From: Bacteroides sp. M10
GTDB lineage: Bacteria > Bacteroidota > Bacteroidia > Bacteroidales > Bacteroidaceae
Length of the DNA: 64,000 nucleotides
Direction: 5' to 3'
Assembly (NCBI RefSeq): GCF_014334015.1
Contig: NZ_CP060488.1
Span: 3,988,501 to 4,052,500, forward strand
The translations under genes and the position numbers were made by a program. Positions 18,088 through 26,251 of the stretch are shown piece by piece (position 1 is the first letter of the stretch; each line of letters starts with the position of its first letter). The notes beneath the pieces were generated by a model, which did not search any database, had not been told where the DNA came from, and saw nothing but the letters and a program-made list of their open reading frames with translations.

Positions 18088-20409
18088 ATGAGAAGAAACA
18101 GTCTCTGTTTGATGCTACTATTCGTAGTAATGGCTATTGGGTGTGATGACGGCGAGCTTGTGCAGCTGCAAAGAGATGTAAAAGATCTCCAGTCGAGAGT
18201 CACAACACTGGAAACGTGGTGTAACACGGCAAACACACAAATTTGTGCATTGCAAGGACTTGTCACTGCATTAGAGCAAAAAGACTTTGTGACAGGCGTT
18301 ACCCCGATTGTGGAAAATTCAAAAGAAGTGGGCTACACTATTTCTTTCAGTAAAAGCGGTCCTGTCACCATTCGGCACGGAGAAAAAGGAGTGGATGGAG
18401 AAAAAGGTACGGATGGCATTACTCCCGTCATCGGTGTGAAGCAGGATACGGACGGAAACTATTATTGGACGGTGAAAACAGGCGATGCCGCACCGGATTG
18501 GATGCTTGATGCCTCGGGAAATAAAATCTCCACTACCGGTGCTGACGGTCATTCCCCCGTCATCAGCATTGCCGAATTCGAAGAATGCTTCTATTGGAAG
18601 ATAGATGGTGAATGGCTGCTTAATAATGGCAAGAAAGTACCTGTGACAGGCGAACAGGGAGATGCTATTTTCGCAGAAAATGGGATCGACTATACCACTG
18701 ACTCTGCAAACGTCATCTTTACGCTTGCCGATGGAACAACGAAAATAACGCTTCCCAAATCAAGTTTTGTGACGGTTGGCTTTGACAGCTACGAGATTTT
18801 CTATGCTTCGGCAACCAACAACGAAATCACTCTGACGCTACCGTCTACTCTCAAAGAAGAAGATTATACCACCCTGGCAGCTACCGTTACCAACGAAAGT
18901 GGGACAGGCATGGACGTTCAAACCCGCTCTGCCGCCACGCAGGAAGTATGGGGTGTGCAGATCACTAAACCGAGCTTCGCAGGAGGTGCTGTTGTGGCGG
19001 GAAGTGCCAAAGTGACGCTCACCGCACCTGCCGACATCAAACTCTCGGCGACAGCCCTGCTGAAAGTAACCATTACCGATAAAAACGGCAAAGAATTTAC
19101 CGTTGCCCGCCCAGTGAAATATTTTGATGGGGTGATCGCTGAAAGTACGGCAGGCAATTTGAGTACTGTTGTTACAGATGGATCTGTACGCAAACTCGCC
19201 ATTAAAGGCAGCATGAATGCGGACGATTTTGCATATATCAAACAATCGCTGAATGCATTGGAGGTATTGGATTTGTCGATGACCGATCTGACCGTTATGC
19301 CCAACCGTGGACTGGCTTTTTATGACCCTCAACCGGTGAATACCACTCTCAAACGAGTGGTTCTTCCGGCCACCGTTACCGCGATTGAAGAAGCCGCCTT
19401 TGCCAATTGTCGCGCACTGGAAACGATTGATACGGAGAACGCCCGAAGCATAGGAAAATGGGTCTTTGAAAACTGCGTAAATCTGCGCAATCTCCGTATA
19501 GGCGAAAAAATGGAAACCATCTACGATGCAGCATTTATGAATTGTACCGCTTTGGGAACTATCAATATCCCGGGAAGCGTGCAGACTTTGGGACGCTGGT
19601 TGTTCGAGGGTTGTGAAAATCTGGAAACGATCACTCTCAACGAAGGAGTACGGAATCTTTCACCGAGCACATTCTACGGTTGCGGCATCAGGTCAATCTC
19701 CATCCCCTCCACCGTGACCGAAATTCCCGACTGGACATTCCAGGAATGTCACAATCTAGAGCATATCACCCTGCATGATAGAATTACGTCGATAGGAGAA
19801 TCCGCGTTTCTCCGCTGTTACTCTTTGAAAGATTTCCGCATCCCGAAAGGAGTCACCGTAATTCGTAACAATACTTTTGATTCTTGCCAGAGCTTGCAAC
19901 GTGTGACATTTCATAACGGTATAACCGAGATTCAAGAACGGGCATTTGGCTATTGCATTAATTTGGCAGGAGATCCGGTGGGAGGATATCTTACGCTTCC
20001 CTCCTCATTGACGACTTTGGATAACGGAGCATTCCAAAACTGCAATAGCCTGTTGGCTGTTGATATGTCGGAAACAGCCGTTACAGCTATACCGGAGTAT
20101 CTTTTTGCTCATTGTGAAAAGCTTTCTGCCATCACTTTGCCCAATAATTTACAGTCAATAGGAGAATGGGCGTTCACTTTGTGTCCAATGGCATCAATTG
20201 CATTGCCCGCCAGCGTGACTTCCATAGGCAACTATGCTTTCTGGCAGTGTGCACAGTTGAAATATGTTTATTCCAATGCTCCGACAGCCCCTACTATTGG
20301 TGCGCAAACATTTGATCCTGAATGCAAAACGGGCCGTACAGCGTATATTCCATCAACAGCCAATTATGCCTCATGGAGTAGCTATTTTGACTCAATAAGA
20401 AATTTGTAA
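18088..20409 (+). CDS. BspA-like leucine-rich-repeat surface lipoprotein
   Basis: A 773-aa lipoprotein: signal peptide with lipobox (VMAIGCDDG, Cys19); a heptad-like coiled coil (about 23-63); a region with collagen-like and repeated G-x-D-G motifs (about 95-200) resembling the N-terminal domain attached to many Bacteroides surface proteins (DUF4988 type); a central beta region (about 225-350); and from about residue 365 to the end a long row of BspA/LRR_5-type repeats with the pattern LxxIxIPxxVxxIGxxAFxxCxxL. BspA-like proteins act in adhesion and surface recognition. Its upstream region is the invertible segment, so expression is probably phase variable. Confidence 0.9.
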   Translation: MRRNSLCLMLLFVVMAIGCDDGELVQLQRDVKDLQSRVTTLETWCNTANTQICALQGLVTALEQKDFVTGVTPIVENSKEVGYTISFSKSGPVTIRHGEKGVDGEKGTDGITPVIGVKQDTDGNYYWTVKTGDAAPDWMLDASGNKISTTGADGHSPVISIAEFEECFYWKIDGEWLLNNGKKVPVTGEQGDAIFAENGIDYTTDSANVIFTLADGTTKITLPKSSFVTVGFDSYEIFYASATNNEITLTLPSTLKEEDYTTLAATVTNESGTGMDVQTRSAATQEVWGVQITKPSFAGGAVVAGSAKVTLTAPADIKLSATALLKVTITDKNGKEFTVARPVKYFDGVIAESTAGNLSTVVTDGSVRKLAIKGSMNADDFAYIKQSLNALEVLDLSMTDLTVMPNRGLAFYDPQPVNTTLKRVVLPATVTAIEEAAFANCRALETIDTENARSIGKWVFENCVNLRNLRIGEKMETIYDAAFMNCTALGTINIPGSVQTLGRWLFEGCENLETITLNEGVRNLSPSTFYGCGIRSISIPSTVTEIPDWTFQECHNLEHITLHDRITSIGESAFLRCYSLKDFRIPKGVTVIRNNTFDSCQSLQRVTFHNGITEIQERAFGYCINLAGDPVGGYLTLPSSLTTLDNGAFQNCNSLLAVDMSETAVTAIPEYLFAHCEKLSAITLPNNLQSIGEWAFTLCPMASIALPASVTSIGNYAFWQCAQLKYVYSNAPTAPTIGAQTFDPECKTGRTAYIPSTANYASWSSYFDSIRNL

Positions 20410-20462
20410 ATAATTAAGTTTAACTTTTTGCATCAATTAGTTAAACAAATATCTATCTTTGT

Positions 20463-20512
20463 CATTCCGGAAATACCGCAGCTTTCTGCCTTTTCCGGAA
20501 TGGCTTTTTTAT
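20463..20512 (+). terminator. Terminator after the LRR lipoprotein gene
   Basis: Perfect 11-bp stem (20463-20473 with 20492-20502) followed by a T run (505-510). Confidence 0.8.
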
Positions 20513-20530
20513 AACTAAAAGGATTGTTTT

Positions 20531-20946
20531 ATGGAAAATTCATTTAATGATGAATTGTATTGTTCGTTGAAAGACGAACTTCGTGAAGTGAACGCACAAA
20601 TTGATGTGCATAGTGAACAATTGATGAACTTGCTTGACCAAAAAAAAGAATTATCGGTCAACTGATTCGGGAAGTAAAGTCGCAGACGCCTGCTGCCATA
20701 GAATACCGGGGAAATCCGAAAAGGTATGTCACCGTTATTCTGAATGCCATTGACCGGGGGCGCCTGACTTATGACGGGGCTTCTAATAGTGAACAAACCA
20801 TTCGCGCTTTGTCAACAGTGATAGATGTGATAAGTCCGAAAACGGGCAAACCGCTTAGTGTGGAAACACTGGTCTCTTACGAGAAAAAAGAACATAGTGG
20901 AGATTTCAAAGATTATTGTGAAGGAGATTTCGACAAACTTACATAG
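20531..20946 (+). pseudogene. Small hypothetical gene split by a frame change at an A8 run
   Basis: The ATG at 20531 opens a frame of 44 codons that stops just after an A8 run (20640-20647). If reading moves back by one base on that run, a single 138-aa protein results that ends at 20946. Both halves look coding: the first is a charged, probably helical segment (LYCSLKDELREVNAQIDVHSEQ) and the second contains RYVTVILNAIDRGRL and TLVSYEKKEHSGDF. This is either a one-base deletion, a slippage-controlled gene, or -1 ribosomal frameshifting on A_AAA_AAA. I do not recognise the family. Confidence 0.6.
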
Positions 20947-20970
20947 AGTAGTGAGTTGATTTAAAAATGT

Positions 20971-21025
20971 GGCGGGAAATTTGAAAAAGACAGTTGTGTT
21001 TTTCAGATTTCCCGCCGCCTTTTTT
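20971..21025 (+). terminator. Terminator after the frameshifted gene
   Basis: An 18-bp stem with one mismatch (20971-20988 with 20999-21016) followed by a T run to 21025. Confidence 0.8.
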
Positions 21026-21039
21026 AGAAAACAAATAAA

Positions 21040-21152
21040 AAAGTGTCAGGTGTGACAGAGGATTTATAACATTCGTATATTTTTTATTAGAATAAAAAGA
21101 AGAAACATAAAAAGATGAAAAGTTGAAATTCCTCTGTCACACCTGACACTTT
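21040..21152. repeat. Perfect 23-bp inverted repeat around 67 bp of AT-rich DNA
   Basis: Arms 21040-21062 and 21130-21152 are exact reverse complements. Each arm also holds a smaller palindrome (TGTCA/TGACA). The spacer is AT-rich, gene-free and lacks a recognisable promoter. It lies between a terminator and the antitoxin promoter, so it is not needed as a terminator. Possible roles are a large hairpin, a protein-binding site or a short transposon-like element. Confidence 0.75.
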
Positions 21153-21193
21153 GGGGAATGAGTAAAATGAAAAATAATATAAAAATGTTGATT

Positions 21194-21227
21194 TTGTTGT
21201 ATAGTTGAACAACAATCCGTATATTTG
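21194..21227 (+). promoter_or_regulatory. Promoter and probable autoregulatory operator of the toxin-antitoxin remnant
   Basis: TTG at 21197-21199, 20-bp spacer, TATATTTG at 21220-21227 (perfect -7). A 7-bp inverted repeat TTGTTGT / ACAACAA (21194-21200, 21209-21215) overlaps the -33 element, as expected for an antitoxin operator. Confidence 0.65.
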
Positions 21228-21231
21228 CAGT

Positions 21232-21349
21232 ATGGAAAAGAAACGTAAAATCCGTACATACGGAGGTTACTTTGAGGCTTTCTGAAAGAGCATTAAAAAT
21301 AAAGGAGGAGTATTATGCAGATAAACAATCATCAGCTAGTAGATTATGA
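21232..21349 (+). pseudogene. HigB/Gp49-like toxin gene with internal deletion
   Basis: The ATG at 21232 opens a 17-residue frame (MEKKRKIRTYGGYFEAF) that looks like the N-terminus of RelE/HigB (phage Gp49-like) toxins and then hits TGA. Right after it, in another frame (21287-21349), the segment ALKIKEEYYADKQ reads like the usual C-terminus of the same family, overlapping the antitoxin start as these toxins do. The middle of the gene (about 80-90 codons in the family) is missing. The toxin is therefore dead while promoter and antitoxin remain. Confidence 0.7.
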
Positions 21350-21617
21350 TGTAGTTCTTGATGCAAAATTTGGAGCAGAAGGAACTCCGGAACGTGCCGA
21401 AGCAGAAGAAAAAGCCTATGCTTTCTACACTGGACAGATTATTGAAGACGCACGAAAAAAGGCTAAAATAACCCAGGCTGAATTAGCCCGGCGTATTGGT
21501 TCCGACCGTTCTTATATTTCGCGGGTAGAAAGTGGACAGACAGAACCTAAAGTGTCTACTTTTTATAGGATCATGAATGCTTTAGGCTGTAGAATCGAAT
21601 TTACTATGTCTTTATAA
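21315..21617 (+). CDS. HigA-like XRE-family antitoxin / transcriptional regulator
   Basis: A 100-aa helix-turn-helix protein. The Cro/CI-type HTH spans about residues 40-95, with AKITQAELARRIGSDRSYISRVESGQTEPKVSTFYRIMNALG. The N-terminal 35 residues are the linker typical of antitoxins of this group. Its start overlaps the remnant C-terminus of the toxin gene. With no toxin left it would act only as a DNA-binding repressor, probably of the 21194-21227 promoter. Confidence 0.88.
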   Translation: MQINNHQLVDYDVVLDAKFGAEGTPERAEAEEKAYAFYTGQIIEDARKKAKITQAELARRIGSDRSYISRVESGQTEPKVSTFYRIMNALGCRIEFTMSL

Positions 21618-21621
21618 AAAC

Positions 21622-21661
21622 AAAATGCAGAGTGTTATTAAAAGCTCTGCATTTTTGTTTT
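21622..21661. terminator. Terminator after the antitoxin gene
   Basis: Perfect 11-bp stem (21622-21632 with 21645-21655) followed by a T-rich tract; the A tract on the left side lets it also serve the converging VirE gene. Confidence 0.75.
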
Positions 21662-21674
21662 TGAAAATCAATAT

Positions 21675-23822
21675 TTATTCATATAACCTGTTTGATTTTA
21701 CTTGTTCTATATCGATGATATACACAGCGTATCTTTTTCCGTTATTTCCTCTTTTAAAGTCAAAGTTATGCTTGGACATCACTTTCCCTAATTGGATTTT
21801 TGTATTTGTCGAATATTGATAGCCGGTACGTTCCCGAATAAGTTCCGCTATTTCGGTTACCGTCAAATGAGATACCTTATCAAAACGTTCCGGTTTGCGA
21901 ATGTGTGTGAGCACCAGTTCTTCTTCCGGTGAATGGAAAACGAAATCCTCATTATTTTCTTCAATCCGTTGATTTTCCGACTGCGTGAACCAATACTGAT
22001 AACCCGGTTTATGGAGCAGATACTTTATTTGCGCATACAGCTGTGTATAATTGATTTCTATAAACTTGATAGAGTCGGCATGAAAACAAAGGAAACGGCG
22101 GTTGCCCGTTGTATCGTGCAGTACCTCCTGATAATTGCACGTTCCCGCAAAAGAAGCAGTGTGAGGGAAATTTTGCGAACGGCGTGCATACGGCAAACGG
22201 ATACTAATCACTTTGCGGGTGACCAAATCCTTGAAAGTGTTCAGATCACGCCCGCTCATTCCTTCGAACTCATCGAGGTTGATAAGCATTGCCTGCGCTA
22301 TTTTGGCCAAATCATCTTTATTATTCGGATTGATAAGACCGGTGGAAAGATAGGCGCGCAGTTCGGGTGGCAGCAGGTTGTTGATGAATGTTGTTTTTCC
22401 GATATTCTGTATCTCGCTGCATAGTAAGAGTACCGTGTGGTTTACGATCTCATCTTGAGTGGCGGCAGCACACATTCCTACCAGATAACGCTCCAGGCAC
22501 TCTGCCCAAAAGCTCTGATGATTGGTGCGGACACTGTCCGCCAAAATACGGATATAATCCATCCCGTCCCATTCAGGCAGCAAATCAAAATACTCACGGA
22601 TGGGGTGATAACTTACACTGAAATCAGAGTATATTAAATTCTGAATCATTTTCACGTTGCAGGCATATCCTAACTCGTTTATCTCCATCCAGATACTGTT
22701 CTCCATTTTGTCATCCAGAATGCGGAAAGGCTCCGGCTGCTCTGTGTCGGCTACCATTCGGCGGTATTCCATGATGTGGAGCAGCTCATTATAACGCGTT
22801 TCGTAGCATTCGCTGATATGCTGTTCTATCTGCAATATCCGTTTCTGTGTATTATTCAGTTTGCGCGTGTTGAACTCTTCCGTGTGCGTGTAAGCACTGG
22901 CAATCAACGAATCCGTTTCGTCTGCGGGGAGGTCGGTAAACTGGCTTTTGATAAACGCTACCGCTTCTTCTTCGGGGATGCCGTGCCGGTTGTATGTACA
23001 CGCAAGATGATGCAGATAATTGTTCCGGTTTCCGATGATATACTTTTCAGACTTATTATGATAATAATTCAACGTCACCATTAATGCAGCGTGCGAAGAA
23101 TGATAGTTGAGTGCTGTTTCTTCACTCATCGGGTGGCTGCCTTGTGCAATTTCCTGTTTTTTCTTTTCGGATACCTTCTTTTTCTTTTGAGATTTATAAA
23201 ATATAGGTGGCTGATCTACGATAAAAGCACTCGCATCGGGATTGAAGTAAATATTCGGATCGTGTGAAAACAAACAGGTACGCCCTACATCCTGACCGGA
23301 CGTGTCGATTTCTACCTCACAGAGCCGGGCATAGAAAGAAGCAATTTTGTTGTAAGCGGCAGTATGGAAATCTTCTATTTCCTGAATCGTTTCAGGCAAT
23401 GTTCTGTCCGGGCGGCATACACGTACTACGATTTTCAGTCCCATTCCTTTTGGGCTGATAAAGGCGATGCGGGTGTGCTCACATCCTCTTGCCAAAGACA
23501 GGATGCGTATCAACTCTTCTTGATTCTGGTGGTCGATGTCTATCACGATGTATCCTTGGTATCTGATGAGTGTGGCGTTCGAACGTCCGCCCCGGTAGCT
23601 GGCCGAGAAGGTGACAGACGGCAGCTCTTTCTTTTTCTCATTGGCTACTTTCTCTCCCTGTTCCTGAAAACTGCGGCGTATATCCTCAATCATAAACTGA
23701 TATTTTGAACTGCCGATAGTGGATACAATCTCTTCCTCGGTCATTTCTGCTATGATGCGGTAGAAGTCGCGGAAAATGGTGAAATGTTTCATGTCTTTAT
23801 TTCGTTGTTTTTTCGGTTGCAA
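21675..23822 (-). CDS. VirE N-terminal (BT4734-like) and VirE/DUF3874 primase-helicase-like protein
   Basis: A 715-aa protein (705 aa if it starts at the inner ATG, 23792, which gives the family-like start MKHFTIFRDFYRII). The N-terminal half (about 60-215) holds the BT4734-like domain, an archaeo-eukaryotic primase-type fold (NATLIRYQGYIVIDIDHQNQ, ISPKGMGLKIVVRV). The C-terminal half (about 400-620) is the VirE/P4-helicase ATPase with a degenerate Walker A (CSEIQNIGKTTFINN) and Walker B MLINLDEFEG, then NRRFLCFH. It opens a conserved Bacteroides cassette with the DUF4248, HU and amidase genes beside it. Function unproven. Confidence 0.85.
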   Translation of the reverse strand: MQPKKQRNKDMKHFTIFRDFYRIIAEMTEEEIVSTIGSSKYQFMIEDIRRSFQEQGEKVANEKKKELPSVTFSASYRGGRSNATLIRYQGYIVIDIDHQNQEELIRILSLARGCEHTRIAFISPKGMGLKIVVRVCRPDRTLPETIQEIEDFHTAAYNKIASFYARLCEVEIDTSGQDVGRTCLFSHDPNIYFNPDASAFIVDQPPIFYKSQKKKKVSEKKKQEIAQGSHPMSEETALNYHSSHAALMVTLNYYHNKSEKYIIGNRNNYLHHLACTYNRHGIPEEEAVAFIKSQFTDLPADETDSLIASAYTHTEEFNTRKLNNTQKRILQIEQHISECYETRYNELLHIMEYRRMVADTEQPEPFRILDDKMENSIWMEINELGYACNVKMIQNLIYSDFSVSYHPIREYFDLLPEWDGMDYIRILADSVRTNHQSFWAECLERYLVGMCAAATQDEIVNHTVLLLCSEIQNIGKTTFINNLLPPELRAYLSTGLINPNNKDDLAKIAQAMLINLDEFEGMSGRDLNTFKDLVTRKVISIRLPYARRSQNFPHTASFAGTCNYQEVLHDTTGNRRFLCFHADSIKFIEINYTQLYAQIKYLLHKPGYQYWFTQSENQRIEENNEDFVFHSPEEELVLTHIRKPERFDKVSHLTVTEIAELIRERTGYQYSTNTKIQLGKVMSKHNFDFKRGNNGKRYAVYIIDIEQVKSNRLYE

Positions 23823-23878
23823 AGAAACTTCTTTACGGTGGTTTGTAATGAAACTTTTGAAAAAATAGTGATAAGTTA

Positions 23879-24109
23879 TTAGGGCTCTCCCAAATAATGC
23901 ACAATGGTCTGTACCTGTTTCGGAGAGAGCAGTCGGTTGCGTGCGCGATAGCCTTCTTCTTCGAGTTCGTGCAGGAGAGGGAGATTATAAACAATCCATC
24001 GGCGTAGAATTTGTAAAGCTACTTTTTGGCAGACGGTGGGATTGTAGAGATGAGCCAGTTCCGCTTTGGTATAGGTGCGGATAAGGAATGGGTTTTCTTT
24101 GTAATTCAT
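23879..24109 (-). CDS. DUF4248-family small protein
   Basis: A 76-aa protein with the family's starting pattern FLIRTYTKAELAHLYNP and a following helical region (QILRRWIVYNLPLL), probably a small DNA-binding fold. It is 56 bases upstream of the VirE gene on the same strand and divergent from the HU gene, the normal arrangement of this cassette. Role unknown. Confidence 0.85.
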   Translation of the reverse strand: MNYKENPFLIRTYTKAELAHLYNPTVCQKVALQILRRWIVYNLPLLHELEEEGYRARNRLLSPKQVQTIVHYLGEP

Positions 24110-24303
24110 GACTGTTTATTCTTGTTTTATCCTATAAAGTTACTGAAAATAAATGGTTTATCGAAAGGAAAACCTCACTTTTATTCATTGGAAATCAGGA
24201 AACTTCGTTGGGGAATATCAACAATGAAAGAGGTCGTATATTTGTGTCGTTAACAAGAAAGGAATGCATTCCGAATGTACGAAAACTTTAAAATGATTAG
24301 ATT

Positions 24304-24807
24304 ATGGCAATGACAGTTTCTTATTCCGTAGTGCCGCGTAAGAATCCCGCAAAGAAGGATGAACCGGCAAAGTATTATGCACAGGCGCAGGCGTCGGGCG
24401 AGTTGGATTTCGAAGAGTTGTGTGAGGCGATTACCAGTCGTTCCACCTGTACGGAGACAGATGTGCGCGCAGCGATTTCCGGTATTCTTTATGAAGCGAA
24501 ACGCTCGCTGAAAGCCGGACGCATTGTGAGGTTGGGCGATTTGGGTAGTCTGCAAATCGGGCTGAATAGTGAAGGTGCGGCATCCGTCAAGACCTTTTCC
24601 GGCTCGATGATTAAGGGGGCGCATATCATTTTCCGTCCCGGAAAAACGTTGGCGGAATTGATGAAGATTCTTAGCTATCAGCAAGTATTGACACGTGCGG
24701 TGGCGCAATCGGGTAGTGGCGATGATGGGGGAGATGGTGATGATGACGACAAGGGTTCCGGCAGTGGTTCGGGTGGTGGCGGCGAAGCTCCGGATCCGGC
24801 TGCCTGA
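24304..24807 (+). CDS. HU-like DNA-binding protein with acidic Gly/Ser tail
   Basis: A 167-aa histone-like protein of the HU/IHF fold (about residues 1-125): YSVVPRKNPAKKDEPAKYYAQAQ, FEELCEAITSRSTCTETDVRAAI, RLGDLGSLQIG. This is the Bacteroidota form found next to VirE and amidase genes. The last 35 residues are low complexity, rich in Gly, Ser and Asp. A perfect -7 match TATATTTG lies at 24237-24244. It probably organises DNA rather than regulating one target. Confidence 0.9.
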   Translation: MAMTVSYSVVPRKNPAKKDEPAKYYAQAQASGELDFEELCEAITSRSTCTETDVRAAISGILYEAKRSLKAGRIVRLGDLGSLQIGLNSEGAASVKTFSGSMIKGAHIIFRPGKTLAELMKILSYQQVLTRAVAQSGSGDDGGDGDDDDKGSGSGSGGGGEAPDPAA

Positions 24808-24843
24808 TATTCCTTTTTTTGATAACATTAATTCTTGGAAAAA

Positions 24844-25011
24844 ATGAAAGAGATTGTAAGTAAGATTTTGGAGGTTATCATGTGCCTTCTGCCTTTCTTC
24901 GGAAAGAGAAAACGTGACAGGGTGGTGCGGGAAGTGCGTTATAACGCTACGCACAAGGAAGTGTGCAACGTGAAAACAACGGAAAGGGAGCAGGACGATG
25001 AGAAAGATTAA
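24844..25011 (+). CDS. Small basic membrane-anchored protein between HU and amidase genes
   Basis: A 55-aa frame, MKEIVSKILEVIMCLLPFFG followed by a strongly charged tail (KRKRDRVVREVRYN). It overlaps the amidase start by 14 bases. The first 20 residues could be a short membrane helix or signal anchor. Small proteins are common at this place in the cassette, but I do not recognise this one by sequence. Confidence 0.55.
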   Translation: MKEIVSKILEVIMCLLPFFGKRKRDRVVREVRYNATHKEVCNVKTTEREQDDEKD

Positions 25012-25441
25012 TCTGATTGTGATCCACTGTTCCGCCACTCGTGTCGACCGCGATTTTACGGCTAAGGATGTAGATACGGCTCATCGCTTCCGTGGTTTTT
25101 CGTGCTGGGGGTATCATTACTACATTCGTAAATCGGGACAGGTGGAACCGATGCGGGATGAAGATATGGTGGGTGCACATGCGCGTGGCTATAATGCAAC
25201 CAGTTTGGGAGTGTGCTATGAGGGCGGTCTGGATGAAAACGGAAAGGCGGCGGACACGCGTACTCCCCGTCAGAAAGAGGCTTTGCACCGTCTGGTACAC
25301 GATCTGTTACTGCGTTATCCTGAAGCAAAAGTAGTTGGACACCGGGATTTGAGCCCGGACACCAATTACAACGGAATCATCGACCCGTGGGAACGGATCA
25401 AAGAATGTCCCTGTTTCGAAGTGAAAGCCGAAATGAATTGA
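24998..25441 (+). CDS. N-acetylmuramoyl-L-alanine amidase (Amidase_2 type)
   Basis: A 147-aa T7-lysozyme-like amidase that cleaves the bond between muramic acid and the stem peptide. Zinc ligands are visible: His in VIHCSATR, His in VVGHRDLSPDTNY, with the WGYHYYIRKSG catalytic Tyr/His region and DPWERIKECPCF at the end. There is no signal peptide, typical of phage-like amidases of this cassette. Expressed with HU and the 55-aa protein. Confidence 0.92.
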   Translation: MRKINLIVIHCSATRVDRDFTAKDVDTAHRFRGFSCWGYHYYIRKSGQVEPMRDEDMVGAHARGYNATSLGVCYEGGLDENGKAADTRTPRQKEALHRLVHDLLLRYPEAKVVGHRDLSPDTNYNGIIDPWERIKECPCFEVKAEMN

Positions 25442-25507
25442 CAGTTGAGAGTTGACAGTTGACAGTGCGCAGCCAATTCTCAATTCTCAACTCTCAATTC
25501 TCAATTT
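25439..25507. repeat. Short direct/inverted TTGAGA-type repeats
   Basis: A run of near-identical words: GTTGAGA and GTTGACA on the left, CAATTCTC and CAACTCTC on the right, able to fold back on each other. It fills the gap between the converging amidase and pflA genes and may act as a terminator. Confidence 0.5.
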
Positions 25508-26234
25508 AATTAACTACTACCGTAGTGAAGTACTCTTTAAATACCTCCGCAGCTTGTTCAAGTTGTTCGGGGGTATTTTCTTTTACGTCTTTCAGTTTGT
25601 ATTCTTGTTCCATAGCTTCGTACTTGTGTACGCCTAATGTATGGTAAGGAAGCACTTCCACGCGTTGAATCATTTTGTATGTTCCCATGGCTTCTCCCAG
25701 TTGGCGGATATCCTCTTCGAAATCGCTGTAGCCGGGCACTAATACGTAGCGCAGCCAGAACGGTTTTCCATTCTCTTCCAGCCATGCTGCTGTGCGGATC
25801 GTTTGCTCGTTGCTTCTCCCCGTCAATGCCTGATGGCGGGCGGGATTGAATTCTTTTACGTCTAGCAATACAAGATCGGTCAGGCGGAAAAGCTCTTCCA
25901 CCTCTTCATTCCAGATGCCGCCGTTGCTGTCTATGCACACATGAATTCCTTTCTCTTTCAGCTCACGAACCAGTGGGATGAGTGCTTTTGCCTGAAACGT
26001 CGGTTCTCCTCCGGAGAAAGTAACTCCTCCGCGCTTTCCGAAGAAAGGGCGCTGGCTCATTGCCATGCGGACAATTTCTTCCGGTGGGGTAGGCGTGCCG
26101 CCTTTTCCGGCTATCGTGTCGGGATTGGCGCAATACAGGCAACGGAAGTTGCAACCTTGAAGAAAAACGACGAGCCGTAAGCCCGGCCCGTCGAATGTTC
26201 CCATACTTTCGTATGAATGTACGTTTATCGTCAT
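25506..26234 (-). CDS. pflA: Pyruvate formate-lyase activating enzyme
   Basis: A 242-aa radical-SAM enzyme that puts the glycyl radical on PflB. The [4Fe-4S]/SAM motif CNFRCLYC (Cys28, Cys32, Cys35) follows the family N-terminus MGTFDGPGLRLVVFLQG. GGVTFSGGEPTFQ and LLDVKEFNPARHQALTG match PflA-type enzymes. It lies 17 bases after pflB, so the pair forms an operon. Confidence 0.95.
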   Translation of the reverse strand: MTINVHSYESMGTFDGPGLRLVVFLQGCNFRCLYCANPDTIAGKGGTPTPPEEIVRMAMSQRPFFGKRGGVTFSGGEPTFQAKALIPLVRELKEKGIHVCIDSNGGIWNEEVEELFRLTDLVLLDVKEFNPARHQALTGRSNEQTIRTAAWLEENGKPFWLRYVLVPGYSDFEEDIRQLGEAMGTYKMIQRVEVLPYHTLGVHKYEAMEQEYKLKDVKENTPEQLEQAAEVFKEYFTTVVVN

Positions 26235-26251
26235 ATAGAGTAAATAGATTG

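Noticed and set aside
20454..20461. TATCTTTG, a perfect -7 element, after the LRR gene
   Set aside because: Its start point would fall inside the terminator stem at 20463-20502 and the TTG upstream is 23 bp away, outside the usual spacing.
25439..25507. Row of short similar words that might be read as a CRISPR array
   Set aside because: Units are 7-8 bases with no regular spacers and no cas genes nearby.
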